Shown here in pieces: positions 35,973 through 44,195 of a stretch of 64,000 nt of DNA (position 1 is the stretch's first letter; each line of letters starts with the position of its first letter). Position numbers and translations under genes: made by a program. The stretch is from positions 90,283 through 154,282 of the forward strand of contig NZ_JAAVUP010000003.1 of NCBI RefSeq assembly GCF_012163135.1, in the 5' to 3' direction. The DNA comes from Neoroseomonas oryzicola. Its GTDB lineage: Bacteria; Pseudomonadota; Alphaproteobacteria; Acetobacterales; Acetobacteraceae. The notes beneath the pieces are model-generated. The model saw only the letters and a list, made by a program, of their open reading frames with translations. It ran no database searches and had not been told where the DNA came from.

Positions 35973-36512
35973 GTGGAGCAGCTGATCGCGCGCATCAAGG
36001 GCATGGCGCTGTCGCCCGCGCAGGAATGGCAGACGATCGCGCGCGAGCCGATCGAGCTGGCCCCGGTCTTCACCCGCTACGTCATGCCGCTCGCGGCGAT
36101 CCCGGCGATCGCGGGGTTCCTGCTGCTCGCCATGGTCGGATTCTTCTTCACCGGCCTGACGAGCATGATCGTGGGCTACATCCTGTCGGTGGTCGGGGTC
36201 TTCGTGATCGCGAAGATCATCGAGATCCTGGCGCCGAAGTTCGGCGGGCCGCAGGACCCGGATGCGGCGCTGAAGCTCGCGGTGTTCTCGCCGACCGTGG
36301 CCTGGGTGTCGGGGGCTGCGATCATCATCCCGATCCTGGGCAGCATCGTCGCGCTCGTGGGCGGGCTCTACTCGCTCTACACGCTCTACCTCGGCGTGCC
36401 GACGGTGATGCGCGTGCCGCAGGAGAAGGCGCTGACCTTCACCCTGGCGGTGATCGGCGTCGCGATCGTGGTGAACATCGCGGTGCGGATTCTCACGGGC
36501 GTCTTCATCTGA
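35973..36512 (+). CDS. Yip1 family membrane protein
   Basis: The 179-residue protein opens EQLIARIKGMALSPAQEWQTIARE, the amphipathic start of bacterial Yip1 proteins, and has five hydrophobic segments with the family motif KIIEILAPKFGGPQDPDAALKLAVFSPTVAWVSG. The GTG start follows AAGGGGAG. Its role in bacteria is not defined. It is divergent from the AmpG-like gene and converges with the SDR gene through a palindromic repeat. Confidence 0.9.
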   Translation: MEQLIARIKGMALSPAQEWQTIAREPIELAPVFTRYVMPLAAIPAIAGFLLLAMVGFFFTGLTSMIVGYILSVVGVFVIAKIIEILAPKFGGPQDPDAALKLAVFSPTVAWVSGAAIIIPILGSIVALVGGLYSLYTLYLGVPTVMRVPQEKALTFTLAVIGVAIVVNIAVRILTGVFI

Positions 36513-36560
36513 AGGCGGCGTTCGGACTGCGCCGCAGGGCGCAGTCCGGTGTGCGGCGCC

Positions 36561-36627
36561 GGCCCACGCGCCCACCTGGCCACCCATTCCAGGATACCGA
36601 CGTGGGTGGCCGGATGGGGGCGCGGGC
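36561..36627. repeat. GGCCCGC palindromic repeat, copy 2
   Basis: It shares with copy 1 the run GGCCACCCATTCCAGGATAC, then CGACGTGGGTGGCCGG, and the closing GCGGGCC. Differences from copy 1 lie mainly in the outer arms. It sits between two convergent stop codons (Yip1 and SDR). Confidence 0.75.
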
Positions 36628-36641
36628 CCGCGACGACGACC

Positions 36642-37391
36642 TCAGGTCTCGGCCCCGCCGTTCACCTGCAGCATCTGGCCGTTGACGTAGGCGCCGGCCG
36701 CCGAGGCGAGCAGGCGCGCGACGGCGGCGACCTCGGCCGGCGTGCCCTCGCGCCCCACCGGCACGCGCGCGACGGCCTTGGCGCGGTAGGCCACGGCCGC
36801 GGGATCGGACGGGGCTTCGTCGGCGGCGATCGGCCCGGGCGAGATCGCGTTCACCGTGATGCCCTGCGGCCCGAATTCCTTCGCGAGCGCCTTGGTCAGG
36901 CCCCAGACGCCGTGCTTGGCGACGCTGACCGGCGCGCGGCCGCCATAGCCGTGGATCGCGTTCATGCCGGTGAAGTTGATGATGCGGCCCCAGCCGGCGG
37001 CGAGCATGCCCGGCAGGCAGGCGCGGGAGAGCCGGACCGCGGCGTCGAGGTCGACGGCGATGACGCGCTGCCATTCCTCCTCGGTGGTCTCGAGGAAGGG
37101 CCTGGCGGGGCGCAGCGCGGCGTTGTTCACCAGCACGTCGACGGCGCCGAAGCGGGCGATGGCCTCCGCCGCGATGCGGGCGCAGCCGTCCGGCGTGCCG
37201 ACATCGCCCATGGCGACCAGGGTCGCGGCGCCGCGCGCGGCGGCCTCGGCGGCGACGGCCTCGCAGGCGGCGCGGTCGGCGGAGCCGTTGAGGACGATGT
37301 CGAAGCCGTCCTCGGCGAGGCCGAGCGCGACGGCGCGGCCGATGTTGCGACCGGCGCCGGTGATCAGCGCGGTCCTGCGTGGCTGGGCCAT
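36642..37391 (-). CDS. SDR-fold protein lacking the catalytic Tyr
   Basis: The 249-residue protein has the dinucleotide motif LITGAGRNIGRA and the NNAA motif (VLVNNAALRP) of classical short-chain dehydrogenases. At the active site the expected Y-x3-K reads V-S-V-A-K (GGRAPVSVAKHGVWGL), so the catalytic Tyr is Val, and the usual Ser in the preceding strand is Thr (INFTGMN). The Lys and the rest of the fold (ITVNAISPGPI, YVNGQMLQVNGG) are intact. It may be a non-catalytic or altered-chemistry SDR. It is downstream of the glycan cluster on the same strand. Confidence 0.88.
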   Translation of the reverse strand: MAQPRRTALITGAGRNIGRAVALGLAEDGFDIVLNGSADRAACEAVAAEAAARGAATLVAMGDVGTPDGCARIAAEAIARFGAVDVLVNNAALRPARPFLETTEEEWQRVIAVDLDAAVRLSRACLPGMLAAGWGRIINFTGMNAIHGYGGRAPVSVAKHGVWGLTKALAKEFGPQGITVNAISPGPIAADEAPSDPAAVAYRAKAVARVPVGREGTPAEVAAVARLLASAAGAYVNGQMLQVNGGAET

Positions 37392-37452
37392 GGGGTTCCT
37401 CCGGGTGTTGCCGCCATCATGGCGGATGGAGGGCGGACGTCGAGGGTGGGCG

Positions 37453-38385
37453 TCAGTGCGCCGCGCGTTCGAGCACGTCGCGGCGGACGAAGATGCGGTT
37501 GACGTGCGTGTCCGCGTAGAGCGCGTAGCCGTGGCCGGCGAGGAAGGCTTCGGGACCCGGTGCGCCCATGGTCTCGATGACGATGACCCAGGGGCGGTAG
37601 CGGGCGAAGTCGATCTCGCGCACGACCTCCTCGTCGATGCCCTCGACGTCGAGGGAGAGGAGATGGAGCTCCTGCCCGGCGAAGTGGCGGTCGAGGATTT
37701 CCCCGATGGTCGCCGCCGGCACGGTGATGCGTTCGCGCAGGCCGCCCTTGCCGAGGCGGGCCGCTTCCTCGATCCGCTCGGGCAGCACCGAGGTCCAGCC
37801 GGGGTTCTCGGCGAGGAGCACCTCGACCGTGCCGCCGGGGGGGCGGCGGGCCGCGGGCACCACGGCCACCGCTTCGACCGCGTCGCGCGGGCGTAGCGCG
37901 GCATAGGCGGGGAGGTAGGCGGGCTCGGCCTCGACCAGCACGCCGCTGCCGCCGTCGCGGTAGAAGAGGAAGGTGTTGTTGTCGCCATCGGGGATGGCGG
38001 CGCCGATGTCGAGGTAGCGGATCGCCTGCGGCGCGCCCGCGATGCGCAGCAGGTAGGCGACGATGCGGTCCTCCCCGCACTGAGCGTAGGAGGGGCGCGC
38101 GGCTTCGCCCGGTCCGGCGGGCTCGCCGCGCTCCTCGAGCGAGGCGAGGCGGTGGGCGATGGCCATGAGGTCCTTGCGAATGGCGTCGATGTCTGGATCG
38201 GCGCGTTCTCGCTGCGTCGGACGCGGCTGCTGCGCCCTGATCTGCAAGCGCAAGGCGTCGATCTCCGCGAGCAGGGCGCCGTAATATGGAGCGTTGAATG
38301 GCCAGAGCAGTCGGCGGATCGGGTTCGCAACTCTGCCGCGCGGGGTCGGCGAGATGCCCCGCGCCCGAAGGTTGTTCAAGTCCAT
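37453..38385 (-). CDS. FkbM-like methyltransferase family protein
   Basis: The 310-residue protein has an N-terminal helical part with a charged coiled region, then the methyltransferase-like core SYAQCGEDRIVAYLL, RYLDIGAAIPDGDNNTFLFYRDGG and GVLVEAEPAY, and the conserved LSLDVEGIDEEVVREIDFARYRPWVIVIET. FkbM proteins O-methylate sugars and other hydroxyl groups. The DNN-F-F form of the SAM loop is common in the glycan-cluster subset. Two glycosyltransferase genes lie directly upstream on the same strand (17-base gap), supporting a role in surface-glycan modification. Confidence 0.88.
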   Translation of the reverse strand: MDLNNLRARGISPTPRGRVANPIRRLLWPFNAPYYGALLAEIDALRLQIRAQQPRPTQRERADPDIDAIRKDLMAIAHRLASLEERGEPAGPGEAARPSYAQCGEDRIVAYLLRIAGAPQAIRYLDIGAAIPDGDNNTFLFYRDGGSGVLVEAEPAYLPAYAALRPRDAVEAVAVVPAARRPPGGTVEVLLAENPGWTSVLPERIEEAARLGKGGLRERITVPAATIGEILDRHFAGQELHLLSLDVEGIDEEVVREIDFARYRPWVIVIETMGAPGPEAFLAGHGYALYADTHVNRIFVRRDVLERAAH

Positions 38386-38402
38386 GGCCGTTTCCACCAA
38401 CC

Positions 38403-39659
38403 TCAACCGAACCTGAGGCGCACAGAAAGGTTGTGTTTCAGGAAGGCCAGGGCGGTCAATGAAGGATCGTCGACCCGCCGGACCGACGGCTTGCTGCTGG
38501 TTTCGCGCAGGACGGCCTCGATGCGATCCAGGCAGCGGCGAAAAGAGAGGTCTTCCTCCACCAGGCGACGCGCGGCACGGCCAACTCGCGCGATGTCGAC
38601 CGCCCGGGCGGCAACCTGACGCATCGCGCCTGCGAGGGCTTCCGCTGAGCGGGGGATCTTGAGGCAATGGACGCCTCCGACAAGTCGCTCGGCCGCACCA
38701 CAATTCGCGGTCATGATCGGCGGCGTTGCTGCGGCAGCGGCCTCAATCGGGGCGAATCCGAAGGGTTCGCGCTCGTGGGTCGGGAAAAGAAAAGCGTCGT
38801 AACTGCGATAGAGCCTCATCAATTCCTGCTGCGTTCGAGGACCATGGAAGCGCACCACGTCCTGCACCTGAAGCGACTGGGCGAGCCCGATGTAGTGGGA
38901 AACCTCACCAGCCCCAAATAAATCTACCTCGAAGCGCAGGCCTTCGGACTTGAGCATCCGGCTCGCCTCGAGGATCAGGTCGATGCCCTTGTGGGCGTGC
39001 ATGGCGCCTGCGGTCACGAAGCGGGCGACTCCGCCGCGAAGGTAGGGAAGGTGCGGCAGCGTATCCGCCGCGTCCGCCCACCCAGGGATGATCTCGACCG
39101 GGATGGGGAAAGCGTCATCGGCCACGTACTCGATCTCGTCGACGAGGTGACGGCTCATCGCGATCACCTTGCCTCGGCGCAAGGCACGCAGCCCCTGTCC
39201 GAACAGGCCGCCGATACCATCGGTGACGGAGGCCATGATGTCCGCCGGCGCACGGTCCATCAGGTGCCACACCCAAGGCAGACCGCTGATGTCGAGCAGG
39301 TCGACCAAGGCAGCGCCGCCGATGCCAACAAGGTTCCACGCGTAGACGACGTCCGGACGAAAGGCGCGGAGTTCATCGAGCAGCGCCATGGTGTTGGGCA
39401 GTGACGAACACATTGCCGCGTAATCGAGCCATGCCTGCGCGCCTCGATCGGCCGGTCGCTCTGGGATGAGCCAGGGCAAGTCCAGGCGACGCACTTCGCC
39501 GGGTAGCGCCTCAGCGTGGCGGGGCAGGTGCGACCATGTTGTCAGCACGCGGACGTCGTGGCCGCGGCCGCGCAGCCCCGCGGCGGCCTTAGCGCAGCCG
39601 AGTTCGTAGCCGCCGATGACGACCGGGGGGAACAGGTTGCTGACGACGAGGATCCGCAT
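38403..39659 (-). CDS. Glycosyltransferase family 4
   Basis: This 418-residue GT-B enzyme has N-terminal ILVVSNLFPPVVIGGYELGCAKAAAGLRGRGHDV, acceptor-side motifs, and the C-terminal donor domain with GAMHAHKGIDLILEASRML, LFGAGEVSHYI and the nucleotide-sugar contact EREPFGFAPIEAAAAATPPI (E-x7-E). Its ATG overlaps the upstream gene's TGA in ATGA. The sugar is unknown. Part of the gene (38400-39500) is less GC-rich than its neighbours, suggesting exchange within the glycan cluster. Confidence 0.92.
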   Translation of the reverse strand: MRILVVSNLFPPVVIGGYELGCAKAAAGLRGRGHDVRVLTTWSHLPRHAEALPGEVRRLDLPWLIPERPADRGAQAWLDYAAMCSSLPNTMALLDELRAFRPDVVYAWNLVGIGGAALVDLLDISGLPWVWHLMDRAPADIMASVTDGIGGLFGQGLRALRRGKVIAMSRHLVDEIEYVADDAFPIPVEIIPGWADAADTLPHLPYLRGGVARFVTAGAMHAHKGIDLILEASRMLKSEGLRFEVDLFGAGEVSHYIGLAQSLQVQDVVRFHGPRTQQELMRLYRSYDAFLFPTHEREPFGFAPIEAAAAATPPIMTANCGAAERLVGGVHCLKIPRSAEALAGAMRQVAARAVDIARVGRAARRLVEEDLSFRRCLDRIEAVLRETSSKPSVRRVDDPSLTALAFLKHNLSVRLRFG

Positions 39660-40768
39660 CAGCGCCCCCAGCGCGGCGCCGCGTGCACCGCCCGGTAGAA
39701 GGCGGCGAGCCGTTCGCCGATCGCCACCATGCCGTGCGTGGCGACGACGTGGTCCCGGGCGAGACTGGCGGCGCCAGGGTCGGGCCAACGGCCTTCGGCC
39801 ACCGCGCCGAGCAGGGCGGCGAGGTCGTCCCGCGTCGAGAAGACGCGGCCGAAGCGGGGATCGGGGACGAGCTCGGGCAGCGAGCCGGCGTCGGAGACGA
39901 TGGCGGGCAGGCCGCAGGCCATGGCCTCGAGCGTCGTCAGGCCCATCAGCTCGGGCTTCTCGATCGCGCGGCCGTAGACGTCGCGCGCGGTCGACGCCTG
40001 CACGAGGATCGCGGCGCGACGATAGAAGCCGAGCAGCGCCGCATCGTCGGCGTCGTGGACGAAGCGCACGTCGCGCCCCTGCGCGCGGTCAAGCAGCAGC
40101 GCGTGATAGGCCTCGTCGTAGACGCGGCCGAGGACGACGAGGGTCAGGTCCGGCGGCAGGGCGTCGATGATCCGGTCGACGCCCTTGTGGGGCAGGATGC
40201 GGCCGACGCAGAGCACCATGCGCGGATCGCGCGCGACGGCTGGGTCGGGCGCGAAGGCATCGGTGTCCACGGGGCCGATCATCACCTCGGCGCGGCCCGT
40301 GAAGGCGCCGCCGAGCAGGCGGTGGGCGAAGTCGGAAATGGAGATCACGCCGTCGAGGAGTTCGATGCCGCCCCGGCGGAGCATCAGCTCGTCGGCGCCG
40401 CCGCCGAGGTCGGTGCCGACCGCCGGCACGCCGGCCGAGCGGGCGAGCGCCGTGCAATAGGCGCCGGAGGTGGTGAGCGATTGATGGATGTGAACGAGGT
40501 CGTAATCGCCGATTGCCTCGCGCAGGGATGCCGAGACGCCGCCCATCGCCCCGGCTCGCGGCGCATCATTAACGAAGACGCGCAGCGTGGCGTGCGCAAT
40601 GCTGCGCGTCGATGCGGCCGTACCGATCGATACCACGTCCTGGATGAACCCGCCTGTCGTGGCGAGCGCCCGGACCAGGTAGTCGACGTATCGCTCACCA
40701 CCGCCGATGACCGAAGCGTCCGAGAAGAAGGTCGGCGTCAGATGTGCGATTCGTAGGGCGCCCATCAT
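39659..40768 (-). CDS. Glycosyltransferase family 4
   Basis: This 369-residue GT-B enzyme begins RIAHLTPTFFSDASVIGGGERYVDYLVRAL, with the Gly-rich acceptor loop. VGRILPHKGVDRIIDAL and the donor motif EKPELMGLTTLEAMACGLPAIVSD (E-x7-E) are clear. It is first in a minus-strand run of GT4, GT4, FkbM and probably SDR genes. Two Met codons start the frame; the first (40768) is used. It likely adds a sugar to a surface polysaccharide or lipid-linked oligosaccharide at the inner membrane. Confidence 0.92.
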   Translation of the reverse strand: MMGALRIAHLTPTFFSDASVIGGGERYVDYLVRALATTGGFIQDVVSIGTAASTRSIAHATLRVFVNDAPRAGAMGGVSASLREAIGDYDLVHIHQSLTTSGAYCTALARSAGVPAVGTDLGGGADELMLRRGGIELLDGVISISDFAHRLLGGAFTGRAEVMIGPVDTDAFAPDPAVARDPRMVLCVGRILPHKGVDRIIDALPPDLTLVVLGRVYDEAYHALLLDRAQGRDVRFVHDADDAALLGFYRRAAILVQASTARDVYGRAIEKPELMGLTTLEAMACGLPAIVSDAGSLPELVPDPRFGRVFSTRDDLAALLGAVAEGRWPDPGAASLARDHVVATHGMVAIGERLAAFYRAVHAAPRWGR

Positions 40769-40931
40769 GCGACGACGCGGCCCCGACGCATTTGCACCAA
40801 GTGACGCAATGCCGCATGAACATTCCGCATTGCACCTTCATAGCCTGCGAGCCCGGGTCGGGCGCAAGTTGTCGGCGCCTGCCGAAGCGAATATCCCTGC
40901 CCGATCCGATCAATATTCCGGCAGGACCGTC

Positions 40932-41150
40932 ATGAGCACCCAAGGCCCCGTCCACCTGCGCTGGCGCGCCTCCGGCGCCGCGCCCGAGACCGAGACCTTC
41001 CCGGATCTCGACGCCGCGCTCGACGCGGTGGAGGAACGGTGGGAGGTGCTGCAGCACCAGGCGCCGCAGATCCTCGACCACCGCAAGATCCTGCTGATCA
41101 GCACGGAGCAGCTGAAGGACGCGATGGTCGAGGAGGACGAGGCGGGCTGA
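40932..41150 (+). CDS. Small acidic cytosolic protein (72 aa)
   Basis: The frame from ATG 40932 gives VHLRWRASGAAPETETFPDLDAALDAVEERWEVL and ILDHRKILLISTEQLKDAMVEEDEAG. It is acidic, with two predicted helices and a strand, no signal and no membrane segment. It lies between divergent glycosyltransferase genes. The family is not recognised. The codon and residue pattern look protein-like, but the start has only a weak ribosome site. Confidence 0.65.
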   Translation: MSTQGPVHLRWRASGAAPETETFPDLDAALDAVEERWEVLQHQAPQILDHRKILLISTEQLKDAMVEEDEAG

Positions 41151-41283
41151 AGCCGGGGGGCGTTCCGGCGCGCGGCGGGGTCGCGGGCTGCGCGGTGCGC
41201 CTGGGCAGCGCCGGCTGACGCGGCCCGCCCGGGACGCGGATACTACCTGTGTGCGGGGTCATGCGCTGATTATCGCGCAATGG

Positions 41284-41311
41284 TTGTCTTCGCATAAATA
41301 TCCGGTAATAC
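41284..41311 (+). promoter_or_regulatory. Promoter-like element for a possibly leaderless transcript
   Basis: TTGTCT (41284-41289) and TAATAC (41306-41311) are 16 bases apart. The ATG of the next glycosyltransferase gene starts seven bases after the -10 box, and no Shine-Dalgarno sequence is seen, so a leaderless mRNA is suggested. The surrounding DNA is AT-richer than average. Confidence 0.4.
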
Positions 41312-41318
41312 TCGCCAG

Positions 41319-42620
41319 ATGCCCGACAGTGTCCCCGGCACCGTGACGACGCGCCGGTCAGGCGGATTGCGCATTCTCCTGACCAACATCATGGTCGCCA
41401 CCCGCAGCGGCACCGAAATATTCATCGAGCAACTCGCCGACTGGTTCCGGCGGGCCGGTCATACGCCGATCGTCTATGCGCCGCTGGTGGGCCCGCTGGG
41501 CGAGGCGATGCGTTCGCGCGGCCACCATGTCCACGACCGGATCGGTGCGATCGAGGATCCGCCGGACGTGATCCACGGCCACCATGCCGGGCCGACCATG
41601 ACGGCGCTGGCCGCCTTCCCGGCGGCGCCGGCGATCTTCGTCAGCCACAGCGTCGAGGCCGAGTTCGACCGACCGCCCGAGCATCCGGGCATCCGCCGCC
41701 ACTTCGCCGTCTCCTCGCTGGTCGCGCAGCGCTGGGCATCGCCATCGCTGCCGGCATCGCGCATCGAGATCATGTCCAACGCGGTGGACCTCGACCGCTT
41801 CGCGCCGCGGCCGGCGCTGCCGCCGCGGCCGCGGCGCGCGGCGCTGGTCACCAAGTACGGGTCGCAGGCGGCGATGGTGCGCGAGGCCTGCGCCGCGGCG
41901 GGGCTGGAGCTCGAGGAAGTGGGCGCGGGGGTGGGGCGCGTCACGGACGACCTGCCGGGGCTCTATCGCGGGGCCGACATCGTCTTCGCCTCGGGCCGCA
42001 GCGCGCTGGAGGCCGCGGCGACCGGCTGCGCGGTGGTGCTGACCGAGGGGCCCGGCCTGCATGGCATGATCCGGCCCGAGGCGGTCGACCGGGTGATCGC
42101 GTTCAACTGGGGCATCCACCTGCTGGCGCGCCCGCCCTCGGTCCGCGCCCTGGCCGAGGCGATCGCCGCCTACGACCCGGCCGAGGCGAGCGAGGTCGCG
42201 CGGCGCGTGCGGCGCCGCTGCGGCCTGGACAGCCAGGGGGAGCGGCTGCTCGGCATCTATGCGGGCATCCGCTCGGCGGTGGCGCCCAACGCGGCGCATC
42301 ACCAGGCGATCGCGGGCTTCCTTGAGAGCCATGTGCCGAGCTTCGCCTGGGACCGCTGGCGCGTGCTGGCGCGCCACTTCGCCCCGGACGCCGTGCCGCC
42401 GTCGCTGCTGGCCCTGGCGGAGGCGCGGCGGCAGGTCGAGGAGGAGGAGGCCGCGCGCGTGCGCGATGTCGAGGAGCGCGCGGCCTTGCAGGACGAGATG
42501 GAGCGGCTCCGGGATCGCATCGCGAGCCTCGAGACGCTGCAGGCGGCGACCTATGCGTCGACCTCCTGGCGGGTGACGACGCCGCTGCGCAGCGTGGCGG
42601 CGTGGCTGGGGCGGGGCTGA
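41319..42620 (+). CDS. GT-B glycosyltransferase with C-terminal coiled coil
   Basis: The 433-residue protein begins near LRILLTNIMVATRSGTEIFIEQLADWFRRAGHTPIVY, a GT4-like acceptor domain, followed by DVIHGHHAGPTMTALA and IMSNAVDLDRFAPRP. The donor half carries ADIVFASGRSALEAAATGCAVVLTE in place of the usual E-x7-E. A coiled coil (EARRQVEEEEAARVRDVEERAALQDEMERLRDRIASLE) near the end precedes ATYASTSWRVTTPLRSV, a tail common in rhamnosyl-type and other cluster glycosyltransferases. It is paralogous to the convergent gene at 42759-44195. Confidence 0.85.
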   Translation: MPDSVPGTVTTRRSGGLRILLTNIMVATRSGTEIFIEQLADWFRRAGHTPIVYAPLVGPLGEAMRSRGHHVHDRIGAIEDPPDVIHGHHAGPTMTALAAFPAAPAIFVSHSVEAEFDRPPEHPGIRRHFAVSSLVAQRWASPSLPASRIEIMSNAVDLDRFAPRPALPPRPRRAALVTKYGSQAAMVREACAAAGLELEEVGAGVGRVTDDLPGLYRGADIVFASGRSALEAAATGCAVVLTEGPGLHGMIRPEAVDRVIAFNWGIHLLARPPSVRALAEAIAAYDPAEASEVARRVRRRCGLDSQGERLLGIYAGIRSAVAPNAAHHQAIAGFLESHVPSFAWDRWRVLARHFAPDAVPPSLLALAEARRQVEEEEAARVRDVEERAALQDEMERLRDRIASLETLQAATYASTSWRVTTPLRSVAAWLGRG

Positions 42621-42758
42621 GGCCGGGGGCGGCGCTACGCGGGGCCTGACGAACGCGACGCAGCACCCGGCGCGGATCGCCGGCATCCCGGATGGGCGGG
42701 GGCAGGCATGGGTGCCGGCGCCAGCCAGCCCCCCGGTGGGGCCGCCATCGTCACCTGG

Positions 42759-44195
42759 TCAGGGGCGACCACCTGAACCGGATCCGCTCCGGCCCGGCTG
42801 CTCGGTTCGCCCGGTGCGCCACCGCCAGAGCGGCGCCCGGATCGCCTGCGGCACGGCGGCGCGCCAGAGGCCGGCGGCGGCGTCGCGCAGGCGGCGGATC
42901 GGGCCGCGCCGGAGCAGCGCGTCGGTTCTGGCGGCCTGGAGCGCCGTTGCGGCCTGCAGCGCCGCAAGGTCGGCACGCAGGCATTCGGCGTCCGCGACCT
43001 GGGCGGCGAGGCCACGGGCAAGCGCCGCCGCCAGGGCGGCCTGCGCCTCCGCGATCCCGGCCAACTGGCCGGGCAGGGCGTCGAGCGATCCGCCGGCAGA
43101 GCCTTCGCCCATGGCGCGGGCGAGGCGGCGCCAGGGCGCGTTCCGGTCGAAGCTTGGCACCCAGCCGGCGATGAAGGCGCCGGTGGCGGCGGCCTCGGCG
43201 GCCGGGTCGGGCATGACGGGTTCGGCCAGGACCTCCTCGTGCAGCGCCTCGATGCGGTCCAGCAGGGTGTCGAGGCTGCGCTCGGCGCGGACCAGGGCGC
43301 TCGCGGCCTCGGCTTCGGGCGCGGACCAGGCGGCGATGGCGGCGGCGATCGCGGCCTGGTCGGCCGGCTGGGCGAGGATGCCGGCGCCGAGGTTCCAGGG
43401 CAGCCAGGCCTCGGCCGCCGCGCGGGTGAGGAAGCCGGCGCAGCCGCGCGCGTCGCAGACCACGACGCCGGCGCCGGCTGCCGCAGCCTCGAGCGCGGAG
43501 CGGGCGGTGGCGAAGACCAGGTCGGCCTCGGCGAAGAGGGCCTCGGGCGTCTCTGTCATGCGGCCGGGGCCGCTGCCATAGGCGTCGAGCGCGATGCCGG
43601 CGGCGGCGCAGGCGGCTTCGATGGCAGGCAGGTGCGCGTCGTGCTTGGTCAGCACCACGGCGCGGGCGGGGCGCGGCGGCAGGGGGCGCGGCCGGGGCGG
43701 GATGCGCGAGAGGTCCACCGCATTGGGCAGCAGGCCGACCGCCGCGGGCGCCAGGCCGTCATCCACAAGCCGGGCGCGGCAGCGCTCGTCCACCGCGAGG
43801 ACGCGGCGGATGCCCGGGTGCGGCGGGGCGGCGTCGAAGGGCGCGGCGGCGTCGTGGCTGACGAAGACGCCCGGCACGCCGGGATGGGCCGCGAGGGCCG
43901 CCATCGCCGGGCCGGTGTGGTGGGCGTGGATGATGTCGGGGCGCGGCAGCGCGCCGGGCCGGTCGGCCACGCGGTGGCCGCGGGCGCGCATCCCTTCCCC
44001 GAGCGGGCCGATCTGCGGGGTGAAGACCAGCACCGTGTGGCCGCGGCGGCGCAGGCCGTCGGCGAGTTGCTCGGTCACCACCTCCGTGCCGCTGCGGCCG
44101 GACAGCATGATGTTCGTCAGCAGGATCGTGCGGGGCAGGCGCGGGCTCCCTGGGCGGCGCGGGACGCTTGTGCCATTGGCGAAGGAGCATGGCAC
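42759..44195 (-). CDS. GT-B glycosyltransferase, paralogue of the preceding gene
   Basis: The 478-residue protein repeats its neighbour's landmarks in order: RTILLTNIMLSGRSGTEVVTEQLADGLRRRGHTVLVF, DIIHAHHTGPAMAALA, LLPNAVDLSRIPPRP, ADLVFATARSALEAAAAGAGVVV. It also has a long Ala/Glu/Leu-rich helical C-terminus (LAGIAEAQAALAAALARGLAAQVADAECLRADLAALQAA). The two genes converge. The GTG start at 44195 lies seven bases into the divergent PIG-L-like gene; no later in-frame start keeps the first strand. Both genes probably arose by duplication and inversion. Confidence 0.83.
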   Translation of the reverse strand: MPCSFANGTSVPRRPGSPRLPRTILLTNIMLSGRSGTEVVTEQLADGLRRRGHTVLVFTPQIGPLGEGMRARGHRVADRPGALPRPDIIHAHHTGPAMAALAAHPGVPGVFVSHDAAAPFDAAPPHPGIRRVLAVDERCRARLVDDGLAPAAVGLLPNAVDLSRIPPRPRPLPPRPARAVVLTKHDAHLPAIEAACAAAGIALDAYGSGPGRMTETPEALFAEADLVFATARSALEAAAAGAGVVVCDARGCAGFLTRAAAEAWLPWNLGAGILAQPADQAAIAAAIAAWSAPEAEAASALVRAERSLDTLLDRIEALHEEVLAEPVMPDPAAEAAATGAFIAGWVPSFDRNAPWRRLARAMGEGSAGGSLDALPGQLAGIAEAQAALAAALARGLAAQVADAECLRADLAALQAATALQAARTDALLRRGPIRRLRDAAAGLWRAAVPQAIRAPLWRWRTGRTEQPGRSGSGSGGRP

